Shown: positions 15,173-24,640, counted from the first letter of the stretch. The stretch: 64,000 nucleotides of DNA from Agromyces albus (GCF_004134825.1 NZ_SDPN01000003.1:62001-126000), one strand, 5' to 3'. Numbers and translations are program-made. The notes: generated by a model from the letters alone, not told the origin.

Positions 15173-17227
15173 CTAGTGGCCGGCGTGGTCGTGACCGTGA
15201 CCGGCGACGCCATGACCCGCGTGCGCGTCGTGACCCGTGTGGTCGTGACCGGCGTGTCCGGCAGGAGCGCAATGCGGCGCGGCATCCGGAGCCGGCACGT
15301 TGAGCGCCGGGTTCTTGCCGAAGAATCCGTGCGGCTTCAGCGTGAACTTCGCGTAGTCGACGGGCATGACCGGCCAGTCCTCGGGGCGCGGGAAGTGCGT
15401 CGGCCCGAACGTGTGCCACAACACGAGATCTTCGCCGTCGACGGATGCATCGTCGGCGATGTACCTCGTGATGCCATCGCCGCCGGGGTTCTGGTGCACG
15501 AAGTCGCCGGCCGCGTACCGTTCGGCAGGGTCGTACCGGGTGACGAAGAGGTGCTTCGTGGCGAACTCGGCCCGCTTGGCGATCGACGATGCGTCGTCGG
15601 CGAGCAGCACGGGCGCCTCCTGCGGGTACAGCACGTAGGAGGTCGGCCGGCCCATTCGGTTCACCTTCTCGGTGTTCGAGATGAACCACGCTCGTGAGAC
15701 CGAGGCATCCGCGACCCGCCCTGAAGCGGCTTCGCTCGTGAGGCGCGTGACCTGCTTGGTGAACGCGTTCCCGTGCTCGTTGCCTGCGCCCATCGGGACC
15801 CGCGCGACGTCGACCTCGTCGACGGCGTTCGAGACGCCGTCGACCATCATGTCGAGTCGTGCGCTGAAGAGGTGCTGGTGGTACGGACCGCCGAGGCCGG
15901 GCGCCACCTCGCTGGCAAACGGATAGTCGTTGCCGTCGGCATCGAGTCCGGGGTAGGCCGACGTGAAGAGGATGCCGGTGAGCTTCGCCTCGCACTCGAT
16001 CGTGCCGTCGAGGTAGAGGTACCAGTAGAAGCCGTAGTCGTAGTTGCCGACCGTCGTGAAGAAGCTGATCACGAGGCGGCGCGATCGGCGCACCTCGTTC
16101 GAGCCGGTGAACATGTCGGAATGCTTCCAGAGGGTGCCGAAGTCCTCCTCGTGCATGCAGATGCCGTTCTCGATGGTGAACGGGTTGCCGAGCTCGTCGG
16201 CGAGCACGGCATCGAAGTAGCGGATCTCACCGACGCAATCGCATCCGAGCGCGAGCGAGTTCGTGAAGCGCCCGAAGAGATACTCCCCCGTGTCGAAGTA
16301 GTTCTGCCAGAAGCGCACGGGCGACGGATCGGCGTAGGGCACGAGCATCTCGTTGATCGACGCGCGGTAGATGATCGGGCGCTCTTCGCCGGCATCCGTG
16401 AACGACAACTGGCGCAGCACGAGACCCTCGCGGGTGTCGAAGCCGATCTGGAAGCGCCAGTTCGCCCAGCTCACCCACTCGCCGTCGACCGAGTAGCTCG
16501 GGCCTTCGGGCTGGGTGATCGAGATCGGCTTCAGCGTCGTGAGCGGCTCGCCCTGCACCGCCGGGTCGTCGAAGTTGCCGCTCTCGGCTGGGATCGGGAT
16601 GAGGCCGGCATCGATGAGCCGGGTCACCTCGCGGTTCGCGACGTCGACGTACGCGCTCAGGCCGTCGACGGGGTGCGCCCACGGGTGATCGGCCGGGTGG
16701 TCCTGCCGGAACGCGAGCACCCGGAGGATGCGACGGCCCTCCTCCTCGGGGTAGTCGTAGTATCCGGCCGAGAGCGGCACGCACACGACGTCGTCTGGAG
16801 TGCATCCGCGAAGGGCGAGGGCCTCGACCCAGCGTGGGTCGTCGGCGACGATGGCGCCGATGGCCTCGAACTCCTCGATGAGCACGGGCAACTGGCCGCG
16901 CGACCCATCGAGCACGGTCGTCGACACGAGCTCACCCGTGGTGAGCGACACGATGTTGTCGGTCGAGCGACCGGTCGCCATGTCGAGCAGCATCACGCGA
17001 ACGCGACGCTCGGGCCGCGGCCCGTCGCCGTCCTGCCACGCGAGCACTTCCCGCTTGTGCGGCTCGTCGAGGCCGACGTAGGCGAAGCGGGTGGTCGACG
17101 TGAAGTCGGGCAAGGCGGCGACGAGGTCGCGGACTCGCACGAACTCCTCGGCCGAGAGGCTCGAGAGCGGGTGCACGATGCTCGTGACGGTGTCGGTCGG
17201 CGTGGCGACTGGATCGAGGATGGTCAT
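15173..17227 (-). CDS. Copper-containing primary amine oxidase (TPQ enzyme) with His-rich C-terminal tail
   Basis: Oxidises primary amines to aldehydes, with release of ammonia and hydrogen peroxide. Of 684 residues the catalytic set is complete: base Asp312 (YFDTGEYLFGR), TPQ-forming Tyr396 (TTVGNYDYGF), copper ligands His450 and His452 (PYHQHLFSARLDM) and His611 (FGPTHFPRP). The last 33 residues contain 11 histidines in GH/DH repeats, absent from ordinary family members and possibly a copper store. ATG 17227 is preceded by GAAGGA. The amino acid permease gene lies just upstream on the same strand, so uptake and oxidation are probably co-expressed. Likely substrates are tyramine, phenethylamine or histamine. 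Confidence 0.95.
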   Translation of the reverse strand: MTILDPVATPTDTVTSIVHPLSSLSAEEFVRVRDLVAALPDFTSTTRFAYVGLDEPHKREVLAWQDGDGPRPERRVRVMLLDMATGRSTDNIVSLTTGELVSTTVLDGSRGQLPVLIEEFEAIGAIVADDPRWVEALALRGCTPDDVVCVPLSAGYYDYPEEEGRRILRVLAFRQDHPADHPWAHPVDGLSAYVDVANREVTRLIDAGLIPIPAESGNFDDPAVQGEPLTTLKPISITQPEGPSYSVDGEWVSWANWRFQIGFDTREGLVLRQLSFTDAGEERPIIYRASINEMLVPYADPSPVRFWQNYFDTGEYLFGRFTNSLALGCDCVGEIRYFDAVLADELGNPFTIENGICMHEEDFGTLWKHSDMFTGSNEVRRSRRLVISFFTTVGNYDYGFYWYLYLDGTIECEAKLTGILFTSAYPGLDADGNDYPFASEVAPGLGGPYHQHLFSARLDMMVDGVSNAVDEVDVARVPMGAGNEHGNAFTKQVTRLTSEAASGRVADASVSRAWFISNTEKVNRMGRPTSYVLYPQEAPVLLADDASSIAKRAEFATKHLFVTRYDPAERYAAGDFVHQNPGGDGITRYIADDASVDGEDLVLWHTFGPTHFPRPEDWPVMPVDYAKFTLKPHGFFGKNPALNVPAPDAAPHCAPAGHAGHDHTGHDAHAGHGVAGHGHDHAGH

Positions 17228-17288
17228 GTCGTCGGTTCCTTCGGGGTGGTGTCGGTGTGCGGGTCGAAGTGAGGTTGTGCCGCGCGGG

Positions 17289-18803
17289 TCATCCGCCGAT
17301 CGCGTCGGTGATGCGCTCATATGCCTGCGGGTCGCGCGCCCGCAGCACGAGCGCCTGCACGTAGCCGGCGACCGGCACGAGCGCGATGAACGCCAGGAGC
17401 GAGAGGCTCAGGACGCCGAACACCGGAATGCCCTCGGCGTCGACGTCGCCGACGAGCATCGGGAAGTACGCGGTGATGATGATCGCCGAGGCGACGAGGC
17501 CCGCGAGGCCGAGCGCCGGGGCGATGACCGTGTGCCAGACGCTGGCCGCGCCGCGGTTCTTCCGCGTGAAGTACACGATGACCGCCACGCTCGTGATCGC
17601 CATGAGAATCGCGATCGCGAGCGTCGCGACCCCTGAGAACCACGTGAACACCGCGAGCACCGGGTCGAGCCCGAGGAGTGCGAAGGCGCCCGTGAACGCG
17701 ACGGCCGTGGCGGTCTGCACGATCGACGAGGTGTGCGGCGAGAGGTGGCGGTGGTGCACGTCGCCGAGACGGCGGGGCAGCACGCCGGCGGTCGACATGG
17801 AGTGCTGGTAGCGGGTGATGACGTTGTGGAACGAGAGCACGCACGCGAACATGCTCGTGATGAGCAGCACGTTGATGACGACCTCGCCGATCGGGCCGAG
17901 GTAGTTCAGTGTCGTGATGATGACCATGGCGCCCGGGTCGGCGGCGGCCGCGTCCACGACGCCGCTCGGCCCCCATGCCATGACGATGCCCCATGACGCG
18001 ATCGTGTAGAACACGCCGATGCCGATGACCGCGACGTACGTGGCGATCGGGATGGTGCGGCTCGGGTTCTTGGCCTCGTCGCGGAAGATGGCGGTCGCCT
18101 CGAACCCGATGAACGCCGCGATCGCGAACATGAGGCCGACGCCCGGGGCGCCAGAGACGATGTTCGCGGGCTCGAACGGTGCGAGCGAGAGGCCCTCGGG
18201 CCCACCGGATGCCACGACCGCGACCACGAGCGCGAGCACGATGAGGATCTCGCCGACGAGGAGCACGCCGAGCACCTTCGAGCTCAACTCGATGTGGCGA
18301 TAGCCGAGGACGCCGACGAGGCCGATGACGGCGAGCGCGTAGAGGTACCACGGCAGGTCGGGCCCGCCGAGACCGGTGAACGTGACCTGGAGCACGTAGC
18401 CCATGTAGCCGTACACCGCGACCTGGATCGTCGTGTAGGTGAGGAGCGCGAGGTAAGCGGTCGCGAGGCCCATCGGCCGTCCGAGTCCGTACCCGACGAA
18501 GGTGAAGAAGGCGCCTGGCTTCGGCACGTGCTTCGCCATGGTCGCGAGCCCGACGGAGAAGAGCAGCAGCACGACGGCGGAGATGGCGAACATCGCCGGA
18601 TAGCCGACACCGTTGCCGAGGAGGATGCCGAGCGGCGCTGCGCCGCCCACGACAGTGAGCGGGGATGCTGCGGCGACGACCATGAAGACGATCGCGGTGA
18701 CGCCGAGGGAACCGGTGAGGGTACGGCCGTTGCTCGGGCGGGCCGCGGCGTCGACGGTTCCGGTGGTTCCGGTGCTGCCTGGGGATTGATTGAGTGCGGT
18801 CAT
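17289..18803 (-). CDS. APC superfamily amino acid/amine permease
   Basis: A 504-residue transporter with about 12 helices. The APC signature after TM1 (AAASPLTVVGGAAPLGI) and the TM6-7 region (GFEATAIFRDEAKNPSRTIP) are clear. ATG 18803 has GAGGAG 7 nt upstream. It ends 61 nt before the amine oxidase start on the same strand, so it is the likely importer of that enzyme's substrate. It is divergent from a second APC permease at 19066, with 262 bp between them. Confidence 0.9.
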   Translation of the reverse strand: MTALNQSPGSTGTTGTVDAAARPSNGRTLTGSLGVTAIVFMVVAAASPLTVVGGAAPLGILLGNGVGYPAMFAISAVVLLLFSVGLATMAKHVPKPGAFFTFVGYGLGRPMGLATAYLALLTYTTIQVAVYGYMGYVLQVTFTGLGGPDLPWYLYALAVIGLVGVLGYRHIELSSKVLGVLLVGEILIVLALVVAVVASGGPEGLSLAPFEPANIVSGAPGVGLMFAIAAFIGFEATAIFRDEAKNPSRTIPIATYVAVIGIGVFYTIASWGIVMAWGPSGVVDAAAADPGAMVIITTLNYLGPIGEVVINVLLITSMFACVLSFHNVITRYQHSMSTAGVLPRRLGDVHHRHLSPHTSSIVQTATAVAFTGAFALLGLDPVLAVFTWFSGVATLAIAILMAITSVAVIVYFTRKNRGAASVWHTVIAPALGLAGLVASAIIITAYFPMLVGDVDAEGIPVFGVLSLSLLAFIALVPVAGYVQALVLRARDPQAYERITDAIGG

Positions 18804-19065
18804 GGCGACTCCTCGGGGGACGGGAACGGATGCGGCAAGCCTGCCGAGCACGTGTTGCCCCCGAATGCCTCGCCCGTGAAAAGTCGTGCACGCTCTCTGA
18901 GACACCGGGAGCAGCGCCGTCTCACTCGCGGTCACACGAACGAAACGAAACGGATGCCCCGGCCGAAACCTGGCCGACTTAGGATCGCGCTCTGCGACGA
19001 TCCGGCCGGTCGACCGCGAAGGCGCGGCCGAGCCGGACGCGGAGCCGAACGAGAGGACCCGCCGA

Positions 19066-20595
19066 ATGGATGCGCTCGCCCGCGCCATCGCCCGCCCCGA
19101 GCGAATCGAGGGCCTCGCCGAGCGCTCACCGCTCTCGGGTCTGGCGAGGCGAAGCGTCGGCTTCGCTGATGTGCTCGCGCAATCGGTGTCGGCCGTCGCG
19201 CCGGCCGGCGCGGCCTTCACGACGCCACTCCTCGTGTCGGCGGTCGCGGGAGCGACGAACCTGCCGGCCCTCGCGGCAGCTCTCGTCATCGCCCTGCTCA
19301 CCGCGAGCACGATCAACGAGTTCACCCGGCGGATGGCGGCGACCGGCTCGCTCTACACGTTCGTCGCCCGGGGCCTCGGCACCGGGCCGGCATTCGTCGC
19401 CGGCGTCGGACTGCTCATCGGCTACGGCTTCATCGCGATGTTCGCGCTCGCGGGCGCCGGATACTACCTGGCGTTGCTCATCACGCGGATCGCCCCGATC
19501 GGGCTCGATGCCGTGGCGCTCGGAACGGGCGCGATGGCCGCGCTCGGGCTCGTGTGCCTGCTCGTGCTCGCCCGCGGCATCCGGCTGTCGACTCGGGTCA
19601 CCCTGTTCGTCGAGGTCACTTCGGTTGCATTGATCGTCGTGCTCATCGTCGCGGTCATCGCGTCGAGCCCCGAAGGCCTCGTCATGCTCGTTCCCGACTC
19701 CCGAGCCTTCGACGTCGAGGGATTCGCGGTCGCCGCGACGCTCGCGATCACGGCGTTCGTCGGCTTCGAGAGCTCAGCCGCGCTCGGCGTCGAGGCGAAG
19801 CGGCCCTTCGCGAGCATCCCCCGGGCGATCAGCTGGACAGTTCTGCTCTCGGGCCTGCTCTACCTCGGGTCGGCGGCCGCGCAGACCATCGGGTTCGAGG
19901 TGACGGGGCTCGACGCGGCGTCGAGCACGTCACCCGCGAACGATCTCGCGGCGGCGTTCGGTGTTCCGTGGGCGGGATTCCTGCTCGACGTGAGCATCGC
20001 CGCCTCTCTCTTCGCGTGCGCGGTCGCGTCGTCGACGGCGCTCGTGCGGGTGCTGTTCTCGATGGGTCGCGAAGGGCTGCTGCCCCAAGTGTTCGGCACT
20101 GCACACTCCCGGTTCCGCACGCCGTTCGTCGCGAGTGCGATCGCGCTGCCGGTCGTCACGACCGTGCCGGTCGTGCTCGTGCTCGTGATCGGCGACATCT
20201 GGGCGGCGATGACCGTGCTCATCATCTTCGCCGCGGCCGGGTACATCCTCGCTTACGTGCTCGCGTGCATCGCGGCCCCGGTGTTCCTGCATCGCATCGG
20301 CGAGTCGAGCGCGTGGGCGACGGCGAAGGCCGCGATCGCGGCGAGCGCGCTCACCGGAGTCGTGGCGGTCTACCTCATCGAGGAGACCCGCGGCGATCGG
20401 GCGATCGGGGTCTGGGGGTTCATCGCGCTGCTCGCGGCGGGTATCGCCGTGTACTGGCTGCGGATGCTGCGGCGCCCGTGGCTGCGGCATGCGATCGGCG
20501 TCTACGACCATGCGGTCGCAGGCGACGTGCTCGGCGGCATCCCCGACGCGGAGTGGGTCGACGACTCGGGCGCGGGCGGACGACGTGGCGGATGA
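19066..20595 (+). CDS. Second APC superfamily amino acid/amine permease
   Basis: 509 residues, about 12 helices, with the APC TM1 loop (SVSAVAPAGAAFTTPLL), the gating segment MAATGSLYTFVARGLG and the TM6-7 segment FVGFESSAALGVEAKRPFASIPRAI. A GAGAGGA ribosome-binding site precedes ATG 19066. Its 3' end overlaps the start of the IclR-type regulator by 11 nt, so the two are translationally coupled. Divergent placement opposite the amine oxidase operon suggests one regulated amine-use cluster. Confidence 0.9.
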   Translation: MDALARAIARPERIEGLAERSPLSGLARRSVGFADVLAQSVSAVAPAGAAFTTPLLVSAVAGATNLPALAAALVIALLTASTINEFTRRMAATGSLYTFVARGLGTGPAFVAGVGLLIGYGFIAMFALAGAGYYLALLITRIAPIGLDAVALGTGAMAALGLVCLLVLARGIRLSTRVTLFVEVTSVALIVVLIVAVIASSPEGLVMLVPDSRAFDVEGFAVAATLAITAFVGFESSAALGVEAKRPFASIPRAISWTVLLSGLLYLGSAAAQTIGFEVTGLDAASSTSPANDLAAAFGVPWAGFLLDVSIAASLFACAVASSTALVRVLFSMGREGLLPQVFGTAHSRFRTPFVASAIALPVVTTVPVVLVLVIGDIWAAMTVLIIFAAAGYILAYVLACIAAPVFLHRIGESSAWATAKAAIAASALTGVVAVYLIEETRGDRAIGVWGFIALLAAGIAVYWLRMLRRPWLRHAIGVYDHAVAGDVLGGIPDAEWVDDSGAGGRRGG

Positions 20596-21298
20596 ACTCG
20601 CGGCCCACGGCGTGCACGCCCGCCAGCCGAAGGCGATCCACAGCGCGTTCACCGTGCTGGAGGAGGTCGCGCGGTGCGGCGCCGGCGTGACGGCGCGCGA
20701 GGTGTCGGCGAACCTCGGCATGCCGCGCGCCACTGCGTATCGACTCCTCAACCTGCTCGTGCAGGAGGAGTACCTCGTGCGGCTCGGCGATCTCTCGGGA
20801 TTCGCGCTGGGACGCAAGGTGGCCGAGCTCGCACACCTCGTCACACCGGCGCGTCCGCCGCAGGCGGTGCGGAGCATCGTCGCCGGCGTTCGCACGCACG
20901 TGCGTGGCGGCGTGCATCTCGCTGGATACTCCGGAACGACGCTGCGCATACTCGACGAGGACCCCGACTATCGCCTGGCGGATGCCGCGCGGCTGACGCG
21001 CGACCTCGGCGTCTCGGCGATCGGCCGGCTCTTGCTCGCCGACCTCGACCGGCAGGGCGTGCGGTCGGGCCTCCTGAGCTCAGGACTCGTCGCCGAAACG
21101 CTCCATCGGGGCTTCGCGGTGCAGACCGGTGCGTTCGATCCGGCTCGCGGATGCCTCGCCCTGCCGATCCGCGACCTCGAGGGCCGCCTCGTGGCAGCGC
21201 TCAGCCTGTCGACCACGACGGACCGCATCGAACGCCCCGGGCGACTCCTCGGCGTGCTCCGCGAGGGGGCGAGCCGGCTCGGGCCGTTGCTCTCCTAG
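20585..21298 (+). CDS. IclR family transcriptional regulator
   Basis: A 237-residue regulator: winged-helix N-terminus (HSAFTVLEEVARCGAGVTAREVSANLGMPRATAYRLLNLLV over several turns) and an IclR effector-binding domain from about residue 95 (HVRGGVHLAGYSGTTLRIL). GTG 20585 lies inside the end of the permease gene and gives the usual family length; other in-frame starts are possible. It most likely controls the divergent amine permease/oxidase operons and senses an amine or a product; the effector is unknown. Confidence 0.85.
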   Translation: MADELAAHGVHARQPKAIHSAFTVLEEVARCGAGVTAREVSANLGMPRATAYRLLNLLVQEEYLVRLGDLSGFALGRKVAELAHLVTPARPPQAVRSIVAGVRTHVRGGVHLAGYSGTTLRILDEDPDYRLADAARLTRDLGVSAIGRLLLADLDRQGVRSGLLSSGLVAETLHRGFAVQTGAFDPARGCLALPIRDLEGRLVAALSLSTTTDRIERPGRLLGVLREGASRLGPLLS

Positions 21299-21309
21299 CG
21301 AGCTGCCGC

Positions 21310-22263
21310 TCAGCGATCGCGTCGGCGGTCAGCGACGTCCGAAGCCGCGGGTGCGGGTTCCGACGCGGCATCCGTCGCGGTTGCGGCATCCGTCGCCGTC
21401 GCCGCATCCGCCGCCGTGGTCGCCGCCCAGCTCGCGAGGAGCTTGAGTCGTTCCTCACTCGGTGACGCGGGCTCGGCGGTATAGGCGAACATCGTCAGGC
21501 CGGGGTCGGCGGGCAGCACCATCGCCTCGTACGAGAGCTCGAGGTCGCCGACCACCGGGTGGTGGAGCCGCTTCACGCCCGTGCGGTGGAACCGCACGTT
21601 GTGGTTCGCCCACTTGGTGCGGAAGGCCTCGCTGCGGGACGAGAGCTCGCCGATGAGCTCCATGAGGCTGCGGTCGTTCGGGTTGCGGCCCACGCTGCTG
21701 CGGAGGATCGCGACGAGGTCGTTCGCCCCGCGCTCCCAGTCGACGTAGAAGTCCTTCGATCGCGGGTTGAGGAAGACGAAGCGAGCGTTGTTCGGCGGCT
21801 GCGCCGGCTCGGCGAACAGCTCGGAGTACAGCGCGCGACCGAGGTCGTTCGCCGCGAGGAGGTCCATGCGGTCGTTGCGGATCCACGCCGGCGCGCCGAC
21901 CCACGCGTCGAGGAGTCGCTGCACACTCGGCCGCACGTGCTGTTGCGGCAGGTTCGAGCGGCGTCTCGGCGTGAGCGTCGCACGAGCAGCTCGGGCGAGG
22001 TCGAACAGGTGCGCGATTTCGGCCTCATCGAGCCGCAGTGCGCGAGCGATCGCGTCGAGCACTTCGTCGGAGACGCCGTTGACGTTGCCGCGCTCGAGGC
22101 GGGCGTAGTAGTCGACGCTCACCCCGGCGATCATCGCGACCTCCTCACGACGGAGGCCGGGCACGCGCCGGTTGCCACCGTACGCGGCCAGGTTCGCCTG
22201 CTCGGGGGTGATCCTGGCCCGCCGCGAGCGCAGGAAGTCTCGGATCTCCTCGCGATGGTCCAT
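21310..22263 (-). CDS. XRE-type regulator with MmyB-like ligand-binding domain
   Basis: 317 residues. Residues 1-85 form a HTH of the XRE type (VPGLRREEVAMIAGVSVDYY, then LERGNVNGVSDEVLDAIARAL); residues about 105-270 are an MmyB-like PAS domain (WIRNDRMDLLAANDLGRALY, RFVFLNPRSKDFYVDWE), a pairing known to act with neighbouring short-chain dehydrogenases. The last 40 residues are a low-complexity Ala/Thr/Asp tail with repeated DAATAT. TACGGT (22275 to 22270) ends 6 nt before ATG 22263. It converges on the IclR gene with 11 nt between the stops. Confidence 0.88.
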   Translation of the reverse strand: MDHREEIRDFLRSRRARITPEQANLAAYGGNRRVPGLRREEVAMIAGVSVDYYARLERGNVNGVSDEVLDAIARALRLDEAEIAHLFDLARAARATLTPRRRSNLPQQHVRPSVQRLLDAWVGAPAWIRNDRMDLLAANDLGRALYSELFAEPAQPPNNARFVFLNPRSKDFYVDWERGANDLVAILRSSVGRNPNDRSLMELIGELSSRSEAFRTKWANHNVRFHRTGVKRLHHPVVGDLELSYEAMVLPADPGLTMFAYTAEPASPSEERLKLLASWAATTAADAATATDAATATDAASEPAPAASDVADRRRDR

Positions 22264-22345
22264 GCGTCAACCGTACGGCGGTCTGCTGCAGAGAGGGAGG
22301 CACTGGTGGTACACGGATAGACCGTCGTTCCCGCTCGTCGCGAAG

Positions 22346-22981
22346 TCAGGCGACGCGAACCGCGATCTCCGGGTAGTCGAGCACGAGGCCCGACTCGTCG
22401 AAGACGAGCACGCACTCGAAGTCGAACGCCGGCGATCGGTAGTCGTATCGCTCGCCGGCGCGCGTCGAGCGTGGCTCGCGCGACCCGGCATCAGCGTCGG
22501 TCTCGGCATCGGCATCGGCATCGGCGATGCGGCGGTATCCCTGTTCCAGCCGCTCGACGCTGAGATCGAACATGCGCACATAGACGGCCGGAGCATCGGC
22601 CCGCTCACCGACATCGAGCCGCATCCGGTGCACCGGGAGGGTGTTGGTCATGGCCGACGACTCCAGGTCGACGTCGAGGCATCCGTCGAGCCATGGGGCC
22701 GGTTCGCCGTCGATGCGCCAGTGTCCATGGCCTTCCGATTCGAGGAGAACTCGTCGGGCGCCGGACTCCGATTGCAGCGCCACCTTCGCGCGCCTCGTCG
22801 CCCAGTCGGCGTCGACGATGATGTCGTAGGTCACCACGGCGGTCGCCCCCTCCTCGACCGCCGTCGTGCAGCCGATGAACCGCGATCGGGATCCATCGGC
22901 TTGGAAATAGGCGACCTCGAAGCCGTCGCGGGCGAGCTCATGCCGCCACGCCGCAGTCGACGGGAGTGGTGCGAAGACCAT
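22346..22981 (-). CDS. Putative glycolipid-binding protein (DUF1089)
   Basis: A 211-residue cytoplasmic protein. The central block GHGHWRIDGEPAPWLDGC, then DVDLESSAMTNTLPVHRM, is the DUF1089 signature; the family is called putative glycolipid-binding on structural grounds. Residues about 145-165 end the domain (LEQGYRRIAD), followed by an acidic ADADAETDADAG linker and the final beta strands YDYRSPAFDFECVLVFDESGLVLDYP. No function can be inferred from its neighbours. Confidence 0.8.
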   Translation of the reverse strand: MVFAPLPSTAAWRHELARDGFEVAYFQADGSRSRFIGCTTAVEEGATAVVTYDIIVDADWATRRAKVALQSESGARRVLLESEGHGHWRIDGEPAPWLDGCLDVDLESSAMTNTLPVHRMRLDVGERADAPAVYVRMFDLSVERLEQGYRRIADADADAETDADAGSREPRSTRAGERYDYRSPAFDFECVLVFDESGLVLDYPEIAVRVA

Positions 22982-23077
22982 GGGCAGCAGTATCGCAGGC
23001 GACGCGACGCGTCCACGACGGGCATCCGTGCCCGAACAACCGCGATTCCGAGCGGCCTTCGGAGCGTCGCCCCCGCC

Positions 23078-23713
23078 CTACGCCTCGGCGCCGTCGCGTA
23101 TCGCCGCGAGCGTCGCGCGCATCATGGGCGACATCGTCGACTCGAGGAACCATTCGACGGCCGGCCGCAGGAACTCGGCCGTCGGCAGGAAGGTGTACTC
23201 CCAGGTGAGGCGGGTGCCGCGGCCCTCGCCCGCATACCTGAACTCCGCGATCCCGTGCTGAACGGCGAACCGCTGCGGGCTCGTGAAACCCCAGATCATA
23301 TAGCGGAACCGCTCGGGCGAGTCGACGAGCACTTCCTCGGCGAGGGAGTTGCCGTCGGCGAACTCGACCCGACGACGATCGCCTTCGCGTTCGCCCGGAC
23401 GCCACTCGCCGGTGATCGGCACGGTGCCGACGACGGCGGGGAAGTTCTCGAACCTCACGAGGTCTTCGAGACGCAGGTCGGGGTCGTTGCTCCACTCCCA
23501 GACCCGCTCCGGTGCCGCGTCGATGAACACCGAGTGGGTGACGCTGGAGTACCCGTCGTCCGCTTCGTCCGGCCGGGCATCGGCATACGCCGGCGGGGTT
23601 GCGGGAGGCGCGAGCAGGCGCCAGACGATGACGCCGAGCGCGGCGGTGGCCCCGGCGACGATGACGAGAGCGCGTACTCGGCGGCCGCGCGACAGGGTGG
23701 ATGACGTGGCCAT
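23078..23713 (-). CDS. Membrane-anchored SRPBCC (polyketide cyclase/START-like) protein
   Basis: 211 residues. A basic N-terminus and a helix at about 14-34 (ALVIVAGATAALGVIVW) anchor it; residues about 55-200 form an SRPBCC ligand-binding fold (SVTHSVFIDAAPERVWEWSNDPDLRLEDLVRFENFP ... YRYAGEGRGTRLTWEYTFLP in parts). ATG 23713 has GGAG 6 nt upstream. It is divergent from a TetR regulator, and two operator palindromes fill the gap, so it is the likely repressed target. The ligand is unknown. Confidence 0.8.
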   Translation of the reverse strand: MATSSTLSRGRRVRALVIVAGATAALGVIVWRLLAPPATPPAYADARPDEADDGYSSVTHSVFIDAAPERVWEWSNDPDLRLEDLVRFENFPAVVGTVPITGEWRPGEREGDRRRVEFADGNSLAEEVLVDSPERFRYMIWGFTSPQRFAVQHGIAEFRYAGEGRGTRLTWEYTFLPTAEFLRPAVEWFLESTMSPMMRATLAAIRDGAEA

Positions 23714-23739
23714 TACGGTCTCCAATCCGTAGGTGGTGA

Positions 23740-23785
23740 GGTTGACAGCGTCAACCTCACCATGGCTCGGTTGACGCTGTCAACC
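23740..23785. promoter_or_regulatory. Pair of inverted TetR operators
   Basis: GGTTGACAGCGTCAACC (23740-23756) and GGTTGACGCTGTCAACC (23769-23785) are exact reverse complements of each other and each near-palindromic (GGTTGAC...GTCAACC). Their centres are 29 bp apart, close to three helical turns. The second lies 7 nt before the TAGTAT -10 of the TetR gene, so autoregulation is likely. Confidence 0.8.
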
Positions 23786-23805
23786 CCGGGGGTAGTATTC
23801 CGAGG

Positions 23806-24348
23806 GTGAGCTCCACCACGCGCGAGTCGCTCCTCGCCGCTGCCACCGCACTGCTCGACGCGGGCGGCCCCGAAGGCGTGACGTTGCGCGAGGTCGGTCG
23901 GCGAGCCGGCGTGTCGCACAACGCGCCCTACAAGCATTTCGCCGACAAACAGGCCCTGCTGGCCGCAGTGGCGGCCCGCGAGCTCGCCGACTACGCGGCC
24001 CTGCTCGCGGTCGAGGGAGACCTCGCGGCCACGATGCGGGCCTATATCGGCCGAGCGTTGCGACATCCCGACCGCTTTCGCCTCGTGTACGGGCCATGGA
24101 CCGTCGACTCGATCGAGCTCGCCCGCAGCGCTGAGGAGGCTTGGGCAGCCCTCCTCGTGGCGGTCGGCGCGGCCCAGGAGTCCGGCGAGCTGCCCGCCGG
24201 ATCCCCCCACCGGTTGGCGAACCTCATCCGCTCGGTCGCGCACGGGGCGATCGACCTTGCGCTGGCCGGGCACCTCGCGAAGGGCGACGAGCCCACGACG
24301 CCCGAGCAGGTTGTCGACGACTTCGTCGCGCTGTTGCACGCGGGGTGA
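23806..24348 (+). CDS. TetR/AcrR family transcriptional regulator
   Basis: 180 residues: HTH (RESLLAAATALLDAGG, then LREVGRRAGVSHNAPYKHFADK) and a WHG-type C-terminal ligand domain (HPDRFRLVYGPWT ... AHGAIDLALAGHL). TAGTAT (23793-23798) ends 7 nt before GTG 23806, a leaderless start. The two operators in the divergent promoter region should be its own binding sites, controlling the SRPBCC protein and itself. Confidence 0.9.
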   Translation: MSSTTRESLLAAATALLDAGGPEGVTLREVGRRAGVSHNAPYKHFADKQALLAAVAARELADYAALLAVEGDLAATMRAYIGRALRHPDRFRLVYGPWTVDSIELARSAEEAWAALLVAVGAAQESGELPAGSPHRLANLIRSVAHGAIDLALAGHLAKGDEPTTPEQVVDDFVALLHAG

Positions 24349-24640
24349 AAACGCGATGAAGCAGCCAGATCCTGTGGGATTCAGCCAACCGATCGACGCT
24401 CGGGTAACCGATTTCCGCCAATTTCGAAAAATCACAGAATGATAACTAGCGCCCGTTATCGATCCGTTATATATTCGGAAGTGCACCGACTGTTTGCTGT
24501 GGCGGTCGGTGCGGAATGTGATTGCAGGACACTCTTGGTGCAAGGGAGAGGGCCGGTCGTCAGCCTCTACGACCGGCCCTCAACCGATTTCTCCTGCGGT
24601 TCCCTATTCTTGGATCAGTCCAATCGATAAGGGGGCCCGA
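24349..24640. other. A+T-rich intergenic region with two inverted repeats before the MarR gene
   Basis: No gene is visible in these 292 bp. An A+T-rich patch at about 24400-24480 holds GATAAC...GTTATC (24441-24460, 8-nt spacer), a likely operator, and TATATT about 10 nt further, a likely -10 box. A perfect 13-bp stem (24548-24560 with 24569-24581, loop 8 nt) follows, about 60 nt before the MarR start codon. It may terminate TetR read-through or attenuate the MarR transcript. Confidence 0.55.
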
